Notes under the pieces: generated by a model
The model's input: only the letters and a program-made list of their open reading frames with translations
What the model was told of the DNA's origin: nothing
Databases searched by the model: none
Program-made: the position numbers and the translations under genes
Assembly: GCF_000258175.1 (NCBI RefSeq)
Contig: NZ_JH636049.1
Span: 1,775,482 to 1,839,481, forward strand
Origin: Saccharomonospora xinjiangensis XJ-54
GTDB taxonomy: Bacteria > Actinomycetota > Actinomycetes > Mycobacteriales > Pseudonocardiaceae
Reading direction: 5' to 3'
Length of the DNA stretch: 64,000 nt
Shown here: in pieces, positions 56,254 through 64,000 of the stretch
How the letters are laid out: every line of letters starts with the position of its first letter
Numbering within the stretch: position 1 is the stretch's first letter

Positions 56254-56439
56254 TTAGCGCGAGTTCTGCTGGTGAGCTGCTGCGGCTTCACGCTGCCCAC
56301 GCCGCATCAACGTGCCGGCGTCGGTGTAAAGCTGGCGCAGCGCCATGGGACGGGCGTAAAGGGCCTTCGGCGACATCCGGGCCGAGCCGCGACGCAGGAC
56401 CGCGCCCGCACGAACGACTCGTCTGCCGCTGGCACTCAC
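56254..56439 (-). CDS. Small basic ORF between rpsM and rpsK, unknown
   Basis: 61 residues from GTG 56439, which overlaps the rpsM stop by four bases (GTGA); TAA at 56256-56254. The product is very basic: about 14 Arg against one Asp and one Glu, with [28 protein letters not shown] as a possible amphipathic helix. Third-position GC is about 75%, lower than neighbouring ribosomal genes (my estimate). rpsM and rpsK are normally adjacent with a short gap, so an extra coupled frame is odd. It could be a real small protein that binds RNA or the ribosome, or a spacer open by chance. Confidence 0.4.
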   Translation of the reverse strand: MSASGRRVVRAGAVLRRGSARMSPKALYARPMALRQLYTDAGTLMRRGQREAAAAHQQNSR

Positions 56440-56816
56440 TTCTTGCCCGCCTTCTTCTTGCCGGCGACCGTCTTCTTCGGGCCCTTGCGGGTGCGGGCGT
56501 TGGTCTTGGTGCGCTGGCCGCGCACGGGCAGGCCGCGACGCCAACGGAGCCCCTCGTAACACCCGATCTCGATCTTCCGACGGATGTCGGCGTTCACCTC
56601 GCGCCGAAGGTCACCTTCGACCTTGTAGCTCTCCTCGATGAACTCCCGCAGCTTGGCGAGGTCCTCGTCCCCGAGGTCCTTCACGCGGGTGTCCGCGTTC
56701 ACCTGCGTTGCCGCGAGGATTTCCCTCGAGCGGGTACGGCCGATGCCGTAGATATAGGTCAGCGCGATCTCCAACCGCTTCTCGCGGGGGAGATCAACGC
56801 CAGCGAGTCGTGCCAT
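56436..56816 (-). CDS. rpsM: 30S ribosomal protein S13 (uS13)
   Basis: 126 residues: [61 protein letters not shown] and a Lys-rich tail ([13 protein letters not shown]). It contacts the 50S subunit and P-site tRNA. ATG 56816. Confidence 0.97.
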   Translation of the reverse strand: MARLAGVDLPREKRLEIALTYIYGIGRTRSREILAATQVNADTRVKDLGDEDLAKLREFIEESYKVEGDLRREVNADIRRKIEIGCYEGLRWRRGLPVRGQRTKTNARTRKGPKKTVAGKKKAGKK

Positions 56817-57017
56817 TGGCGGTTGTGCTCCTTCTTCTGCATTCGCTTCGGGTCTTCTCCCTGCCCGTCCCGGGACGACTCGCCGTCATCCGCCCGCTCT
56901 CACGGACGGTGTCCCGGCCCCGGCCCGAAGTTCCGGGGGTGAACCGGGTCGTTTCCGACCCGGCAGGCGCGGGGAGGTTTCCAGTTCCAGCTGTCAGATC
57001 ACTGACGACGACCGCGA

Positions 57018-57131
57018 TCAGCCCTGGCGCTGCTTGTGGCGCAGGTTGTCGCAGATGACCATGATGCGCCCGTGACGACGGACGATCTGGCACTTGTCGC
57101 AGATCTTCTTGACGCTCGGCTTGACCTTCAC
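57018..57131 (-). CDS. rpmJ: 50S ribosomal protein L36 (bL36), zinc form
   Basis: 37 residues, [37 protein letters not shown]. Three Cys and one His form the zinc ribbon, so this is the C+ form. GTG start at 57131 with AGGAG. A second zinc-free copy may exist elsewhere, as in other actinobacteria. Confidence 0.95.
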   Translation of the reverse strand: MKVKPSVKKICDKCQIVRRHGRIMVICDNLRHKQRQG

Positions 57132-57207
57132 GTCTCCTGCTTTCCTGCTCGTGCTGAGTTGCTGCGCGCCCCCTGGCGGGAGTCGCCTCCCACCACGCTC
57201 GCCGTGA

Positions 57208-57429
57208 TCACTTGTAGCGATAGACGATGCGACCACGGGACAAGTCGTAGGGCGAGAGCTCTACGACAACCCTGTCCTCAGGCAGGATGCGGATGTAGTG
57301 CTGCCGCATCTTTCCACTGATGTGTGCAAGGACCTTGTGACCGTTTTCCAACTCGACGCGAAACATCGCGTTGGGAAGCGGCTCGATTACACGGCCCTCG
57401 ACCTCGATGGCCCCGTCCTTCTTCGCCAT
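57208..57429 (-). CDS. infA: Translation initiation factor IF-1
   Basis: 73 residues, an OB fold: [72 protein letters not shown] is the full canonical protein. It binds the ribosomal A site during initiation. First gene of the infA-rpmJ-rpsM-rpsK-rpsD-rpoA-rplQ unit. The 267-bp gap upstream carries two palindromic elements and probably the promoter. Confidence 0.97.
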   Translation of the reverse strand: MAKKDGAIEVEGRVIEPLPNAMFRVELENGHKVLAHISGKMRQHYIRILPEDRVVVELSPYDLSRGRIVYRYK

Positions 57430-57636
57430 GTACTCCGCGTTTCGTGATCGGTTTGAGCGTTCGAGTGCTTGCCTGTGGCACACACGTCACCCGACTCCGA
57501 ACACCACGAAAGCACGTTGGAGTCGGCGTGATGAGCACACCGACTAGACAGTGTACGCAACAGATGTCAAGCACCACCACGGGGCCCGCCGACACAGTAG
57601 GCGACGTCACGCTGCGGCGCACTGAGAGCACCCACC

Positions 57637-57656
57637 GCGTTTAGCGGGCTAAATGC
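57637..57656 (-). repeat. 20-bp palindromic element, copy 26 (direct pair with copy 27)
   Basis: GCGTTTAGCGGGCTAAATGC, in the infA-map gap. Confidence 0.9.
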
Positions 57657-57684
57657 GGTCAGTGGACCGGGGCGGGTCCTGACC

Positions 57685-57704
57685 GCGTTTAGCGGGCTAA
57701 ATGT
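57685..57704 (-). repeat. 20-bp palindromic element, copy 27 (provides map stop)
   Basis: GCGTTTAGCGGGCTAAATGT. The TAG stop of map (57699-57697) lies inside it. Directly repeated with copy 26, 28 bp apart. Confidence 0.9.
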
Positions 57705-58503
57705 CGCCCTCGGGGGCCGTCAGCACCCACGGACCGTTCTCGGTGATGGCGATAGTGTGTTCCCAGTGCGCGGCTCGGGAGCCGTCAACGGTGATGACTG
57801 TCCAGCCGTCGTCCAGTTCGACCGTCTCGGCCGAGCCCCCGGTCAACATCGGTTCGATGGCCAGAGCCACGCCGACAGCAAGTTTCGGGCCTTTACCCGG
57901 CTTACCCAGGTTGGGCAGGAACGGCTCCATATGCATCTCGCGCCCGATGCCGTGCCCGCCGTACTCGGCGACCATGCCGTACTCGACGCCGTCCTCCGAA
58001 CCCGCTTGCCGAGCGGCGGACTCGATCGCGTGCGAGATGTCGGTCAATCGACCGTCGGGCGACGCCGCCGCGATACCCGCGAGCATCGCGGCTCTCGTAG
58101 CCGCCGACAGTTTACGGTCGCGTTCCGACACCTCGCCGACCTCGATCGTGACAGCAGAGTCACCGTGCCAGCCGTCGAGAATGGCACCACAGTCAACCGA
58201 CAGCAGATCACCGTCGGAAAGCACGGTGTTCTTCGAGGGGATGCCGTGGACCACCTGCTCGTTCACCGACGCGCAGATCGAAGCCGGAAACCCGTGGTAG
58301 CCCTTGAACGAAGGCACCGCACCCGCGTCGCGGATGACCTGCTCCGCAAGATCGTCCAGTTCACCTGTGCTCACACCAGGCTGGGCTGCCTCCTGCACCT
58401 GACGCAGCGTGCGCGCGACCACAAGGCCGGCAGCCCTCATCGCCTCGAGCTCACCAGAAGTCTTGAGCTCGATCCCGCGCCGCCGTCGAAACATACCGAA
58501 CAC
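57697..58503 (-). CDS. map: Methionine aminopeptidase, type I
   Basis: 268 residues. It removes the initiator Met. Metal ligands are visible in [22 protein letters not shown] (two Asp), [10 protein letters not shown] (His), [12 protein letters not shown] (Glu) and [12 protein letters not shown] (Glu). GTG 58503 is the annotated start; ATG 58494 is possible. The last codons and stop lie in a palindromic element (57685-57704). Between adk and infA, the usual place. Confidence 0.96.
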   Translation of the reverse strand: MFGMFRRRRGIELKTSGELEAMRAAGLVVARTLRQVQEAAQPGVSTGELDDLAEQVIRDAGAVPSFKGYHGFPASICASVNEQVVHGIPSKNTVLSDGDLLSVDCGAILDGWHGDSAVTIEVGEVSERDRKLSAATRAAMLAGIAAASPDGRLTDISHAIESAARQAGSEDGVEYGMVAEYGGHGIGREMHMEPFLPNLGKPGKGPKLAVGVALAIEPMLTGGSAETVELDDGWTVITVDGSRAAHWEHTIAITENGPWVLTAPEGDI

Positions 58504-58517
58504 GAAGCGTTGCCGGT

Positions 58518-59072
58518 TCAGGAGCGCTTGCGGAGCGTGTCGAGCACCCTGGACGACACCTCGTTGATGTCACCGACTCCGTCAACAGTCACCAGGATGT
58601 CGGAGTAGTACTCCAGAAGCGGAGCGGTCTCCGAGCGGTAGACCTGTTGCCGACGACGGATAACCTCCTCGGTGTCGTCGGTACGTCCTCGGCCGAGCAG
58701 GCGTTCCACCAGCACGTCCTCGGGCACCTTGAGCTCGATCACCGCGTCGAGGGAGTCGTCGTTCTCTTCGAGCAACTCTGCCAGGACATCAGCCTGTTTG
58801 GTGTTGCGGGGGAAGCCGTCGAGCAGGAAACCCGATTTGGCGTCCGGCTCCCCGAGCCGTTCGCGCACCATCTCGTTCGTCACGGCGTCCGGAACGAGTT
58901 CGCCAGAGTCGAGATAACGCTTGGCCTCGCGCCCCAGAGAGGTCTCGTCGCCGACATGCTTACGGAAAAGATCGCCGGTCGAGATGTGAGGGATTCCGAG
59001 ACGCTTGGACAGCGCCGCCGCCTGAGTGCCTTTACCTGCCCCTGGCGGGCCGACGAGAACTACACGCGTCAT
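58518..59072 (-). CDS. adk: Adenylate kinase
   Basis: 184 residues, the short form without zinc LID. P-loop [36 protein letters not shown] and [29 protein letters not shown] are the signature motifs. It balances ATP, ADP and AMP. Its ATG overlaps the secY stop by four bases (ATGA), so the two are coupled. Confidence 0.97.
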   Translation of the reverse strand: MTRVVLVGPPGAGKGTQAAALSKRLGIPHISTGDLFRKHVGDETSLGREAKRYLDSGELVPDAVTNEMVRERLGEPDAKSGFLLDGFPRNTKQADVLAELLEENDDSLDAVIELKVPEDVLVERLLGRGRTDDTEEVIRRRQQVYRSETAPLLEYYSDILVTVDGVGDINEVSSRVLDTLRKRS

Positions 59073-60376
59073 CGGAGGAACCCTTCATAGTTACGCTGCA
59101 TGAGCTGGCTTTCGATCTGCTTCACGGTGTCGAGCCCGACACCAACCATGATCAGCACAGCTGTTCCGCCGAACGGGAAGTTCTGGTTGTTCCCCTCGCC
59201 GGTGACCGAAAGGAAGAAGTTGGGCAGGATCGCCACGATACCGAGGTAGATCGAGCCGGGCAGGGTGATCCTGCTGAGCACGAATCCGAGGTACTCGGCG
59301 GTCGGCCTTCCCGGACGAATGCCGGGGATGAAGCCACCGAACTTCTTCATCTCCTCGGCACGATCGTCCACGTTGAACGTGATCGTGATGTAGAAGTACG
59401 TGAAGAAGATGATCATCGCGAAGTACAGCGTCACGTGTACCCAGTGCGACTGATCCGTCACGTAGTTCTGGAGGAACCGCTGCCAACCAGAAGCCTGGTT
59501 CGGGTCGCCGATGAGCTGCCCGAGCAGGTCGGGCAGATAGAGCAGCGACGACGCGAAGATGACCGGGATGACGCCGGCCTGGTTCACCTTGATCGGAAGG
59601 TAGGTGGACGTCCCACCGTACATGCGGCGGCCGATCATGCGCTTGGCGTACTGCACCGGGATCCGGCGCTGACCCTGCTCGACGAAGATGACGCTAGCAA
59701 TGATCGCCAACGCGAGCAGGCAGATGAAGAAGAAGGTCAGGCCGCCCTGGTTGTTGAGGATGTTCGCACCCTCGGTGGGGATCCTCGCGGCGATGTTCAG
59801 GAAGATGAGCAGCGACATGCCGTTGCCGACGCCGCGCTCGGTGATGAGCTCGCCCAGCCACATCATGACGGCGGTGCCCGCGGTCATTGTCAGCACCGTC
59901 AGTGTCAGGGTGTAGACACTGTTGTCCGGCAGGACCGGCTGGTCACAGTTGCCGAAAAGCTGACCGCGGTCGGCCAGAGCGATGACGCCGGTGGCCTGCA
60001 GGATGGCCAACGCGATGGTGAGGTACCGCGTGTACTGGGTGAGCTTGCCTTGCCCGGCCTGGCCCTCCCGCTTGAGTTCCTCGAAACGAGGGATCACCAC
60101 GGTGAGCAGCTGAACGATGATGCTCGCCGTGATGTAGGGCATGATGCCCGTGGCGAAGATCGACAGCTGCAGTAGCGCGCCACCGCTGAACAGGTTCAGC
60201 AGCGAGAAGATGTTCTGATCCTCGACCTGCGCCAAACATGCCTGAACGTTCGGGTACGAAACCCCCGGCGCTGGTGTGACCGCACCGATCCGGTACACGG
60301 CCACGATCATCAGCGTGAACAGGATCTTCTTGCGCAGGTCCGGCGTCGCGAGAGCCGAGCGGAAGGCGCTGAGCAC
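59069..60376 (-). CDS. secY: Preprotein translocase subunit SecY
   Basis: 435 residues with ten membrane helices, the channel of the Sec system. SecY signatures are [43 protein letters not shown], and the cytoplasmic loop [22 protein letters not shown]. The start is the GTG at 60376, with GAGGAGG upstream; the frame is open to 60538 without similarity. It is separated from rplO by 453 bp with a terminator, so it probably has its own promoter. Confidence 0.97.
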   Translation of the reverse strand: MLSAFRSALATPDLRKKILFTLMIVAVYRIGAVTPAPGVSYPNVQACLAQVEDQNIFSLLNLFSGGALLQLSIFATGIMPYITASIIVQLLTVVIPRFEELKREGQAGQGKLTQYTRYLTIALAILQATGVIALADRGQLFGNCDQPVLPDNSVYTLTLTVLTMTAGTAVMMWLGELITERGVGNGMSLLIFLNIAARIPTEGANILNNQGGLTFFFICLLALAIIASVIFVEQGQRRIPVQYAKRMIGRRMYGGTSTYLPIKVNQAGVIPVIFASSLLYLPDLLGQLIGDPNQASGWQRFLQNYVTDQSHWVHVTLYFAMIIFFTYFYITITFNVDDRAEEMKKFGGFIPGIRPGRPTAEYLGFVLSRITLPGSIYLGIVAILPNFFLSVTGEGNNQNFPFGGTAVLIMVGVGLDTVKQIESQLMQRNYEGFLR

Positions 60377-60609
60377 GCGGGGGACCTCCTCGGCGTCGTC
60401 GGTGAACCGACGATCGGCTTTGGCCGGCACGGAACCGGCTGGACACTCTGTCACTGGCGGCAAACCAGGCACGCTCGGGGCACAAGGGTGTCCCAAGCGT
60501 GGGTTCGACTTTAACAGCATCCCGGCGGACTGCCGCATCTAGTGCGGGGTTAGACACGCCCCAAGGAGCGACGAAAGTAGGGCACCCGGGTTCGGGGGCG
60601 CCTTTCACC

Positions 60610-60629
60610 GCGTTTAGCCCGCGGAACGC
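60610..60629 (+). repeat. 20-bp palindromic element, copy 28 (direct pair with copy 29)
   Basis: GCGTTTAGCCCGCGGAACGC, in the secY upstream region. Confidence 0.85.
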
Positions 60630-60662
60630 GGCAGGCCAGGCGAGGCGGAACCGCAGCCGAGC

Positions 60663-60682
60663 GCGTTTAGCCCGCTAAACGC
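60663..60682 (+). repeat. 20-bp palindromic element, copy 29
   Basis: GCGTTTAGCCCGCTAAACGC, identical to copy 5 and fully symmetric; 33 bp from copy 28. Confidence 0.9.
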
Positions 60683-60699
60683 TGTACGCCTCACGCGCG

Positions 60700-60742
60700 A
60701 CAAGGCCCGCCGGTCCAATGTGTCTGGTCCGGCGGGCCTTGT
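60700..60742 (-). terminator. Terminator downstream of rplO
   Basis: ACAAGGCCCGCCGG (60700-60713) pairs perfectly with CCGGCGGGCCTTGT (60729-60742). It ends the ribosomal spc segment before secY. Confidence 0.85.
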
Positions 60743-60755
60743 CGGATCGTTGCGA

Positions 60756-60823
60756 GTTCGGCACCGCTTGCGGTTCGGCACCGCTTGCGGGGCAGTGCCG
60801 TTGCGGTTCGGCGCCGCTTTGCG
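60756..60823. repeat. 17-bp tandem repeat downstream of rplO
   Basis: GTTCGGCACCGCTTGCG occurs twice head to tail (60756-60772, 60773-60789) and once degenerate (60806-60823). It lies just after the rplO stop. Confidence 0.75.
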
Positions 60824-60829
60824 GTGATG

Positions 60830-61273
60830 TCAGAGCGTGGTGGCCGAGCCACCGGCCGCCTCGATCTTCTCCTTCGCGGACTTCGAGAAAGCGTCGGCCG
60901 TGACGTCGAACTTCACGCCCTCCACTTCGCCGTTGCCGAGAACCTTGACGAGTTCACCTTTGTGGACGAGGCCGCTGGCAATGAGCTCGTCCTTGCCGAC
61001 CTTGCCGCCCTCGGGGAACACGCGGGCCAGATCGCCCACGTTGACCGCCTGGTACTCGGTGCGGAACCGGTTCTTGAAACCACGCAGCTTCGGCAGCCGC
61101 ATGTGGATGGGCATCTGCCCACCTTCGAAGCCAGCCGGCACGTTCTTCCGGGCCTTCGTGCCCTTCGTACCGCGACCCGCCGTCTTGCCCTTGGAACCCT
61201 CACCGCGACCGACGCGGATCTTGTCCCGCTTGGCGCCGGGGGCGGGCTTCAGGTGGTGGATCTTGATGGCCAT
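60830..61273 (-). CDS. rplO: 50S ribosomal protein L15 (uL15)
   Basis: 147 residues: [65 protein letters not shown] is the L15 start, and the C-terminal half has [25 protein letters not shown]. Its ATG overlaps the rpmD stop by one base (TAATG). Confidence 0.97.
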   Translation of the reverse strand: MAIKIHHLKPAPGAKRDKIRVGRGEGSKGKTAGRGTKGTKARKNVPAGFEGGQMPIHMRLPKLRGFKNRFRTEYQAVNVGDLARVFPEGGKVGKDELIASGLVHKGELVKVLGNGEVEGVKFDVTADAFSKSAKEKIEAAGGSATTL

Positions 61274-61455
61274 TACTTGACCTCCTCCACGGTCACCAGG
61301 TGCCGGACCGTGTGGATGAGGCCACGCACCTGCGGCGTGTCCTCACGCACCACGGACTGCCGGATCTTGCGCAGGCCGAGGGTACGGAGCGACGCCCGGT
61401 GGTTCTGCTTGGTCCCGATCGTGCTCTTCATCTGGGTGATCTTCAGCTGAGCCAT
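61273..61455 (-). CDS. rpmD: 50S ribosomal protein L30 (uL30)
   Basis: 60 residues: [58 protein letters not shown]. The start is the ATG at 61455, one base after the rpsE stop. Confidence 0.97.
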   Translation of the reverse strand: MAQLKITQMKSTIGTKQNHRASLRTLGLRKIRQSVVREDTPQVRGLIHTVRHLVTVEEVK

Positions 61456-61456
61456 G

Positions 61457-62089
61457 TCAGACCCCCTGCCCCGCACGCTGACGCAGCATCCTGGCCGGAG
61501 CCACGTCTTCGAGCGGCAGACCACGGCGAGCGGCGACCTCTTCGGGACGCTGGAGGTCCTTCAGAGCCCGCACGGTCGCGTGCACGATGTTGATCGCGTT
61601 GTCGCTGCCGAGCGACTTCGACAGGACATCGTGAACACCGGCGCATTCCAGCACCGCGCGAACGGCGCCACCGGCGATGACACCGGTACCAGCACTGGCC
61701 GGGCGGAGCAGCACCACACCGGCGGCCTCCTCACCCTGGACGGGGTGCGGGATCGTGCCGCCGATACGAGGCACGCGGAAGAAGTTCTTCTTCGCCTCCT
61801 CGACGCCCTTGGCGATAGCCGCGGGCACCTCCTTGGCCTTGCCGTAGCCGACGCCAACCTGCCCGTCGCCGTCACCGACGACGACCAGCGCGGTGAAGCT
61901 GAAGCGACGACCACCCTTGACGACCTTGGCCACGCGGTTGATCGCTACGACGCGCTCGAGGTGCGGGGTCTTGTCCTGGGCCGCCCCGCCACGGCCACCG
62001 TCACGACGGTCCCTGCGGTCCCGGCCGCCACCGCGCTCGCGGTCGCCCGGTCCGCCCTGGCCGCCGGATTGCCGCGTACGTCCCGGCAT
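61457..62089 (-). CDS. rpsE: 30S ribosomal protein S5 (uS5)
   Basis: 210 residues. An Arg/Gly-rich N-terminus of about 40 residues ([24 protein letters not shown]) precedes the double-stranded-RNA-binding domain [46 protein letters not shown] and the C-terminal fold. Helps decoding accuracy. ATG 62089. Confidence 0.97.
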   Translation of the reverse strand: MPGRTRQSGGQGGPGDRERGGGRDRRDRRDGGRGGAAQDKTPHLERVVAINRVAKVVKGGRRFSFTALVVVGDGDGQVGVGYGKAKEVPAAIAKGVEEAKKNFFRVPRIGGTIPHPVQGEEAAGVVLLRPASAGTGVIAGGAVRAVLECAGVHDVLSKSLGSDNAINIVHATVRALKDLQRPEEVAARRGLPLEDVAPARMLRQRAGQGV

Positions 62090-62125
62090 CAGGCGTTCCT
62101 TCCGTTCTCGAGAATCTTGCTCATG

Positions 62126-62524
62126 TCAGAACTCCAACCCACCCTCGCGGGCGGCGTCGGCCAGTGCGGCGATACGGCCGTGATAGGCGTTGCCACCACG
62201 GTCGAACACCACCTTGGAGATGCCCGCCGCCTTGGCGCGGGCCGCGACCAACTCGCCAACCTTGGCAGCTTTGGCCTTCTTGTCGCCCTCGACGGCCTGG
62301 ACGTCCGCCTCCAGGCTGGACGCCGAAGCCAGGGTGTGCCCCGCGAGGTCGTCGATCAACTGAACGACGATGTGGCGCGAGGAACGCTTCACCGACATGC
62401 GCGGACGCGCGGGCGTGCCGCTGATCTTCTTGCGCAGTCGATTGTGGCGACGGATCTTGCCAGCGCGACGACGGGTGGAGATGTCCTTGCCGACCGGCTT
62501 GCGCTTCGTAACCGTTTCGCTCAT
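62126..62524 (-). CDS. rplR: 50S ribosomal protein L18 (uL18)
   Basis: 132 residues: [42 protein letters not shown] and [28 protein letters not shown]. It binds 5S rRNA. ATG 62524 (MSETVTKRK); a GTG at 62530 overlapping the rplF stop is also possible. Confidence 0.96.
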   Translation of the reverse strand: MSETVTKRKPVGKDISTRRRAGKIRRHNRLRKKISGTPARPRMSVKRSSRHIVVQLIDDLAGHTLASASSLEADVQAVEGDKKAKAAKVGELVAARAKAAGISKVVFDRGGNAYHGRIAALADAAREGGLEF

Positions 62525-62526
62525 GA

Positions 62527-63066
62527 TCACTTACCCGTCTTCCCGACCTTGCGGCGGATGCGCTCACCCTCGTAGCGCAGACCCTTGCCCTTGTACGGGT
62601 CAGGACGGCGCAGGCGCCGGATGACCGCCGCGATCTGGCCGACCTTCTGCTTGTCGATGCCGGACACGGAGAACTTGGTCGGGCTCTCCACCTTGAAGGT
62701 GATGCCCTCCGGAGCCTTGATCAGCACCGGGTGGCTGTAGCCGAGAGCGAACTCGAGGTCCGAGCCCTTGGCCTGCACGCGGTAACCGACTCCGTGGATC
62801 TCCATGCGCTTCTCGTAGCCCTGCGTCACACCGACGACCAGGTTGTTGACCAGGGTCCGGGTGAGGCCGTGCAGTGCGCGGCTCTCCCGCTCCTCGTCGG
62901 AACGCTTCACCAGCAAAGCGCCGTCCTCGCCGCGCTCGACCGTGATGCGCTCGGGCACGGTGTGCTCCAGCGTGCCCTTCGGGCCCTTGACCGTGATGTG
63001 CTGCCCGTCGATGTTCACATCGACCCCGGAGGGGACGGTGATCGGCAGCTTACCGATGCGTGACAT
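62527..63066 (-). CDS. rplF: 50S ribosomal protein L6 (uL6)
   Basis: 179 residues, two similar domains: [35 protein letters not shown] and [25 protein letters not shown] at the end. Near the sarcin-ricin loop of 23S rRNA. Confidence 0.97.
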   Translation of the reverse strand: MSRIGKLPITVPSGVDVNIDGQHITVKGPKGTLEHTVPERITVERGEDGALLVKRSDEERESRALHGLTRTLVNNLVVGVTQGYEKRMEIHGVGYRVQAKGSDLEFALGYSHPVLIKAPEGITFKVESPTKFSVSGIDKQKVGQIAAVIRRLRRPDPYKGKGLRYEGERIRRKVGKTGK

Positions 63067-63081
63067 GCCAGTCCCCCTTCC

Positions 63082-63480
63082 TCACCAGACGTAGGCGAGG
63101 ACTTCGCCGCCCACGCCGTTGCGCTTGCACTGCCTGTCGGTCTGCAGCCCGGAGGACGTCGAGATGATCGCCACGCCGAGGCCACCCAGAACGCTGGGCA
63201 GGTTGGTCGATTTCGCGTACACCCGCAGACCGGGCTTGGACACGCGCCGGAGTCCGGCGATGCTCCGCTCACGGTTGGGGCCGTACTTCAGCTCCACAAC
63301 CAGGTTCCGGTGCTTCTCACCCGGCTCGGTGCGGTAGTCGGCGATGTAGCCCTCACGCTTGAGGATCTCGGCGATGTTCGCCTTGATCTTCGAGTGCGGC
63401 AGCACAACCGCGTCGTGGTACGCCGAGTTCGCGTTCCGCAGACGTGTCAGGAAGTCTGCGATCGGGTCGGTCATCGTCAT
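63082..63480 (-). CDS. rpsH: 30S ribosomal protein S8 (uS8)
   Basis: 132 residues: [42 protein letters not shown] and [55 protein letters not shown], typical S8. In other bacteria S8 represses the spc operon. ATG 63480 or 63474. Confidence 0.97.
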   Translation of the reverse strand: MTMTDPIADFLTRLRNANSAYHDAVVLPHSKIKANIAEILKREGYIADYRTEPGEKHRNLVVELKYGPNRERSIAGLRRVSKPGLRVYAKSTNLPSVLGGLGVAIISTSSGLQTDRQCKRNGVGGEVLAYVW

Positions 63481-63576
63481 GGTGACCTGTCAACCTTTCT
63501 CGCCCTGGTTCCCCTGGCGGGGCCTGTGGCGAAGTGGAATGGGTCCCTGCGCGACGCAGGGGACGTCAGAGAGCCT

Positions 63577-63762
63577 TCACCAGCTCGACTTGTTCACGCC
63601 GGGCAGCTGTCCCGCGTGCGCCATCTCCCGCAGGCAGATCCGGCAGAGGCCGAACTTGCGGTACACCGAGCGAGGACGACCGCAACGCTGGCAGCGGGTG
63701 TAGGCGCGCACCGCGAACTTCGGCTTGCGGGCAGCCTTGGCGATCAGAGCTTTCTTCGCCAT
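63577..63762 (-). CDS. rpsZ: 30S ribosomal protein S14 type Z (uS14), zinc form
   Basis: 61 residues: [64 protein letters not shown] and CRIC bind zinc. ATG 63762, four bp after the rplE stop. Actinobacteria often carry a second zinc-free copy elsewhere. Confidence 0.97.
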   Translation of the reverse strand: MAKKALIAKAARKPKFAVRAYTRCQRCGRPRSVYRKFGLCRICLREMAHAGQLPGVNKSSW

Positions 63763-63766
63763 CTGA

Positions 63767-64000
63767 TCACGCCTCCTTGAAGGGGAAACCGAGCTTGCGC
63801 AGCAATGCGCGACCCTCGTCATCGGTGTTGGCGCTGGTCACAACCGTGACGTCCATGCCGCGCGGACGGTCGATGGAGTCGGGGTTGATCTCGTGGAACA
63901 TCGACTGCTCGGTGAGACCGAACGTGTAGTTCCCGTTGCCGTCGAACTGCTTGCCCGACAGCCCGCGGAAGTCGCGGATACGCGGCAGGGCGATGGTCAG
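63767..64000 (-). CDS. rplE: 50S ribosomal protein L5 (uL5), N-terminus cut by window edge
   Basis: The last 77 residues of L5: [53 protein letters not shown] and the ending [12 protein letters not shown]. It binds 5S rRNA. Runs off the right edge of the window. Confidence 0.96.
   Translation of the reverse strand: MTIALPRIRDFRGLSGKQFDGNGNYTFGLTEQSMFHEINPDSIDRPRGMDVTVVTSANTDDEGRALLRKLGFPFKEA

Larger units (their letters stand above)
60377..60829. other. Intergenic region rplO-secY
   Basis: 453 bp without a gene. It contains the rplO tandem repeats, a terminator, element copies 28 and 29, and the likely secY promoter. An open frame on the secY strand is a shadow. Confidence 0.7.

Noticed and set aside
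56794..57093. Open frame between rpsM and rpmJ on the minus strand
   Set aside because: Overlaps rpmJ and the rpsM start; no ribosome binding site or coupling, composition like spacer.

Overview
The window is high-GC DNA packed with genes that often start with GTG or TTG. Gene content and order closely match the Mycobacterium tuberculosis Rv3409c-Rv3465c neighbourhood and its streptomycete counterparts: choD-guaB3-guaB-sigD-whiB-groEL1-groES-tsaD-alr-glmS-glmM-rpsI-rplM-ESX-4-truA-rplQ-rpoA-spc operon. A BldM-type regulator, a WhiB protein and a complete ESX-4 locus with eccE point to a filamentous actinomycete, most likely Pseudonocardiaceae (Saccharomonospora/Amycolatopsis-like). The family is an inference; the phylum is secure.

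Layout. 1-5 kb: a cut DUF1963 gene, a ChoD-like GMC oxidoreductase and two IMP dehydrogenase family genes. 5-10 kb: a regulatory block (DUF5319 protein, anti-sigma RsdA, SigD, BldM-like regulator, helical-repeat protein, WhiB). 10-12.1 kb: groES-groEL1 under a CIRCE operator. 12.3-27.9 kb: PhoD phosphatase, the t6A genes tsaD-rimI-tsaB and (apart from them) tsaE, then alr, a frameshifted xylB, the NAD(P)HX repair enzyme and glmS. A streptogramin-resistance-like vgb-vat pair with a divergent tetR separates tsaB from tsaE. 28-34 kb: an alpha/beta hydrolase, a three-gene cassette that looks like type VII secretion cargo, and glmM. 34-35 kb: rplM-rpsI. 35-51.4 kb: the ESX-4 type VII secretion locus (lipoprotein, DUF4333 protein, esxT/esxU-like WXG100 pair, membrane-anchored Hsp70-like protein, eccC, eccD, mycP, eccB, eccE and a coupled partner). 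51.6-64 kb: a DUF559-type gene, truA, rplQ, rpoA and the alpha/spc ribosomal operons with secY, adk, map and infA, ending inside rplE.

The most unusual signal is a family of 29 copies of a 20-bp near-palindrome, consensus GCRTTTMGCSSGCKAAAYGC, found from 8.6 kb to 60.7 kb. Copies lie between genes, often as inverted pairs, sit at gene 3' ends where they supply stop codons, and occur in frame inside at least six genes, where they encode short peptides such as SPAKR and RFAGE. I know no described element with this consensus. It behaves like a REP/REPIN or a Rickettsia-type palindromic element.

Nearly every convergent gene pair and operon end carries a strong GC-rich hairpin; these are listed as terminators. 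I saw no tRNA, rRNA, CRISPR array, insertion sequence or prophage. For the palindromic element the strand is set by the core: '+' means GCCCGC on the plus strand, '-' means GCGGGC on the plus strand.
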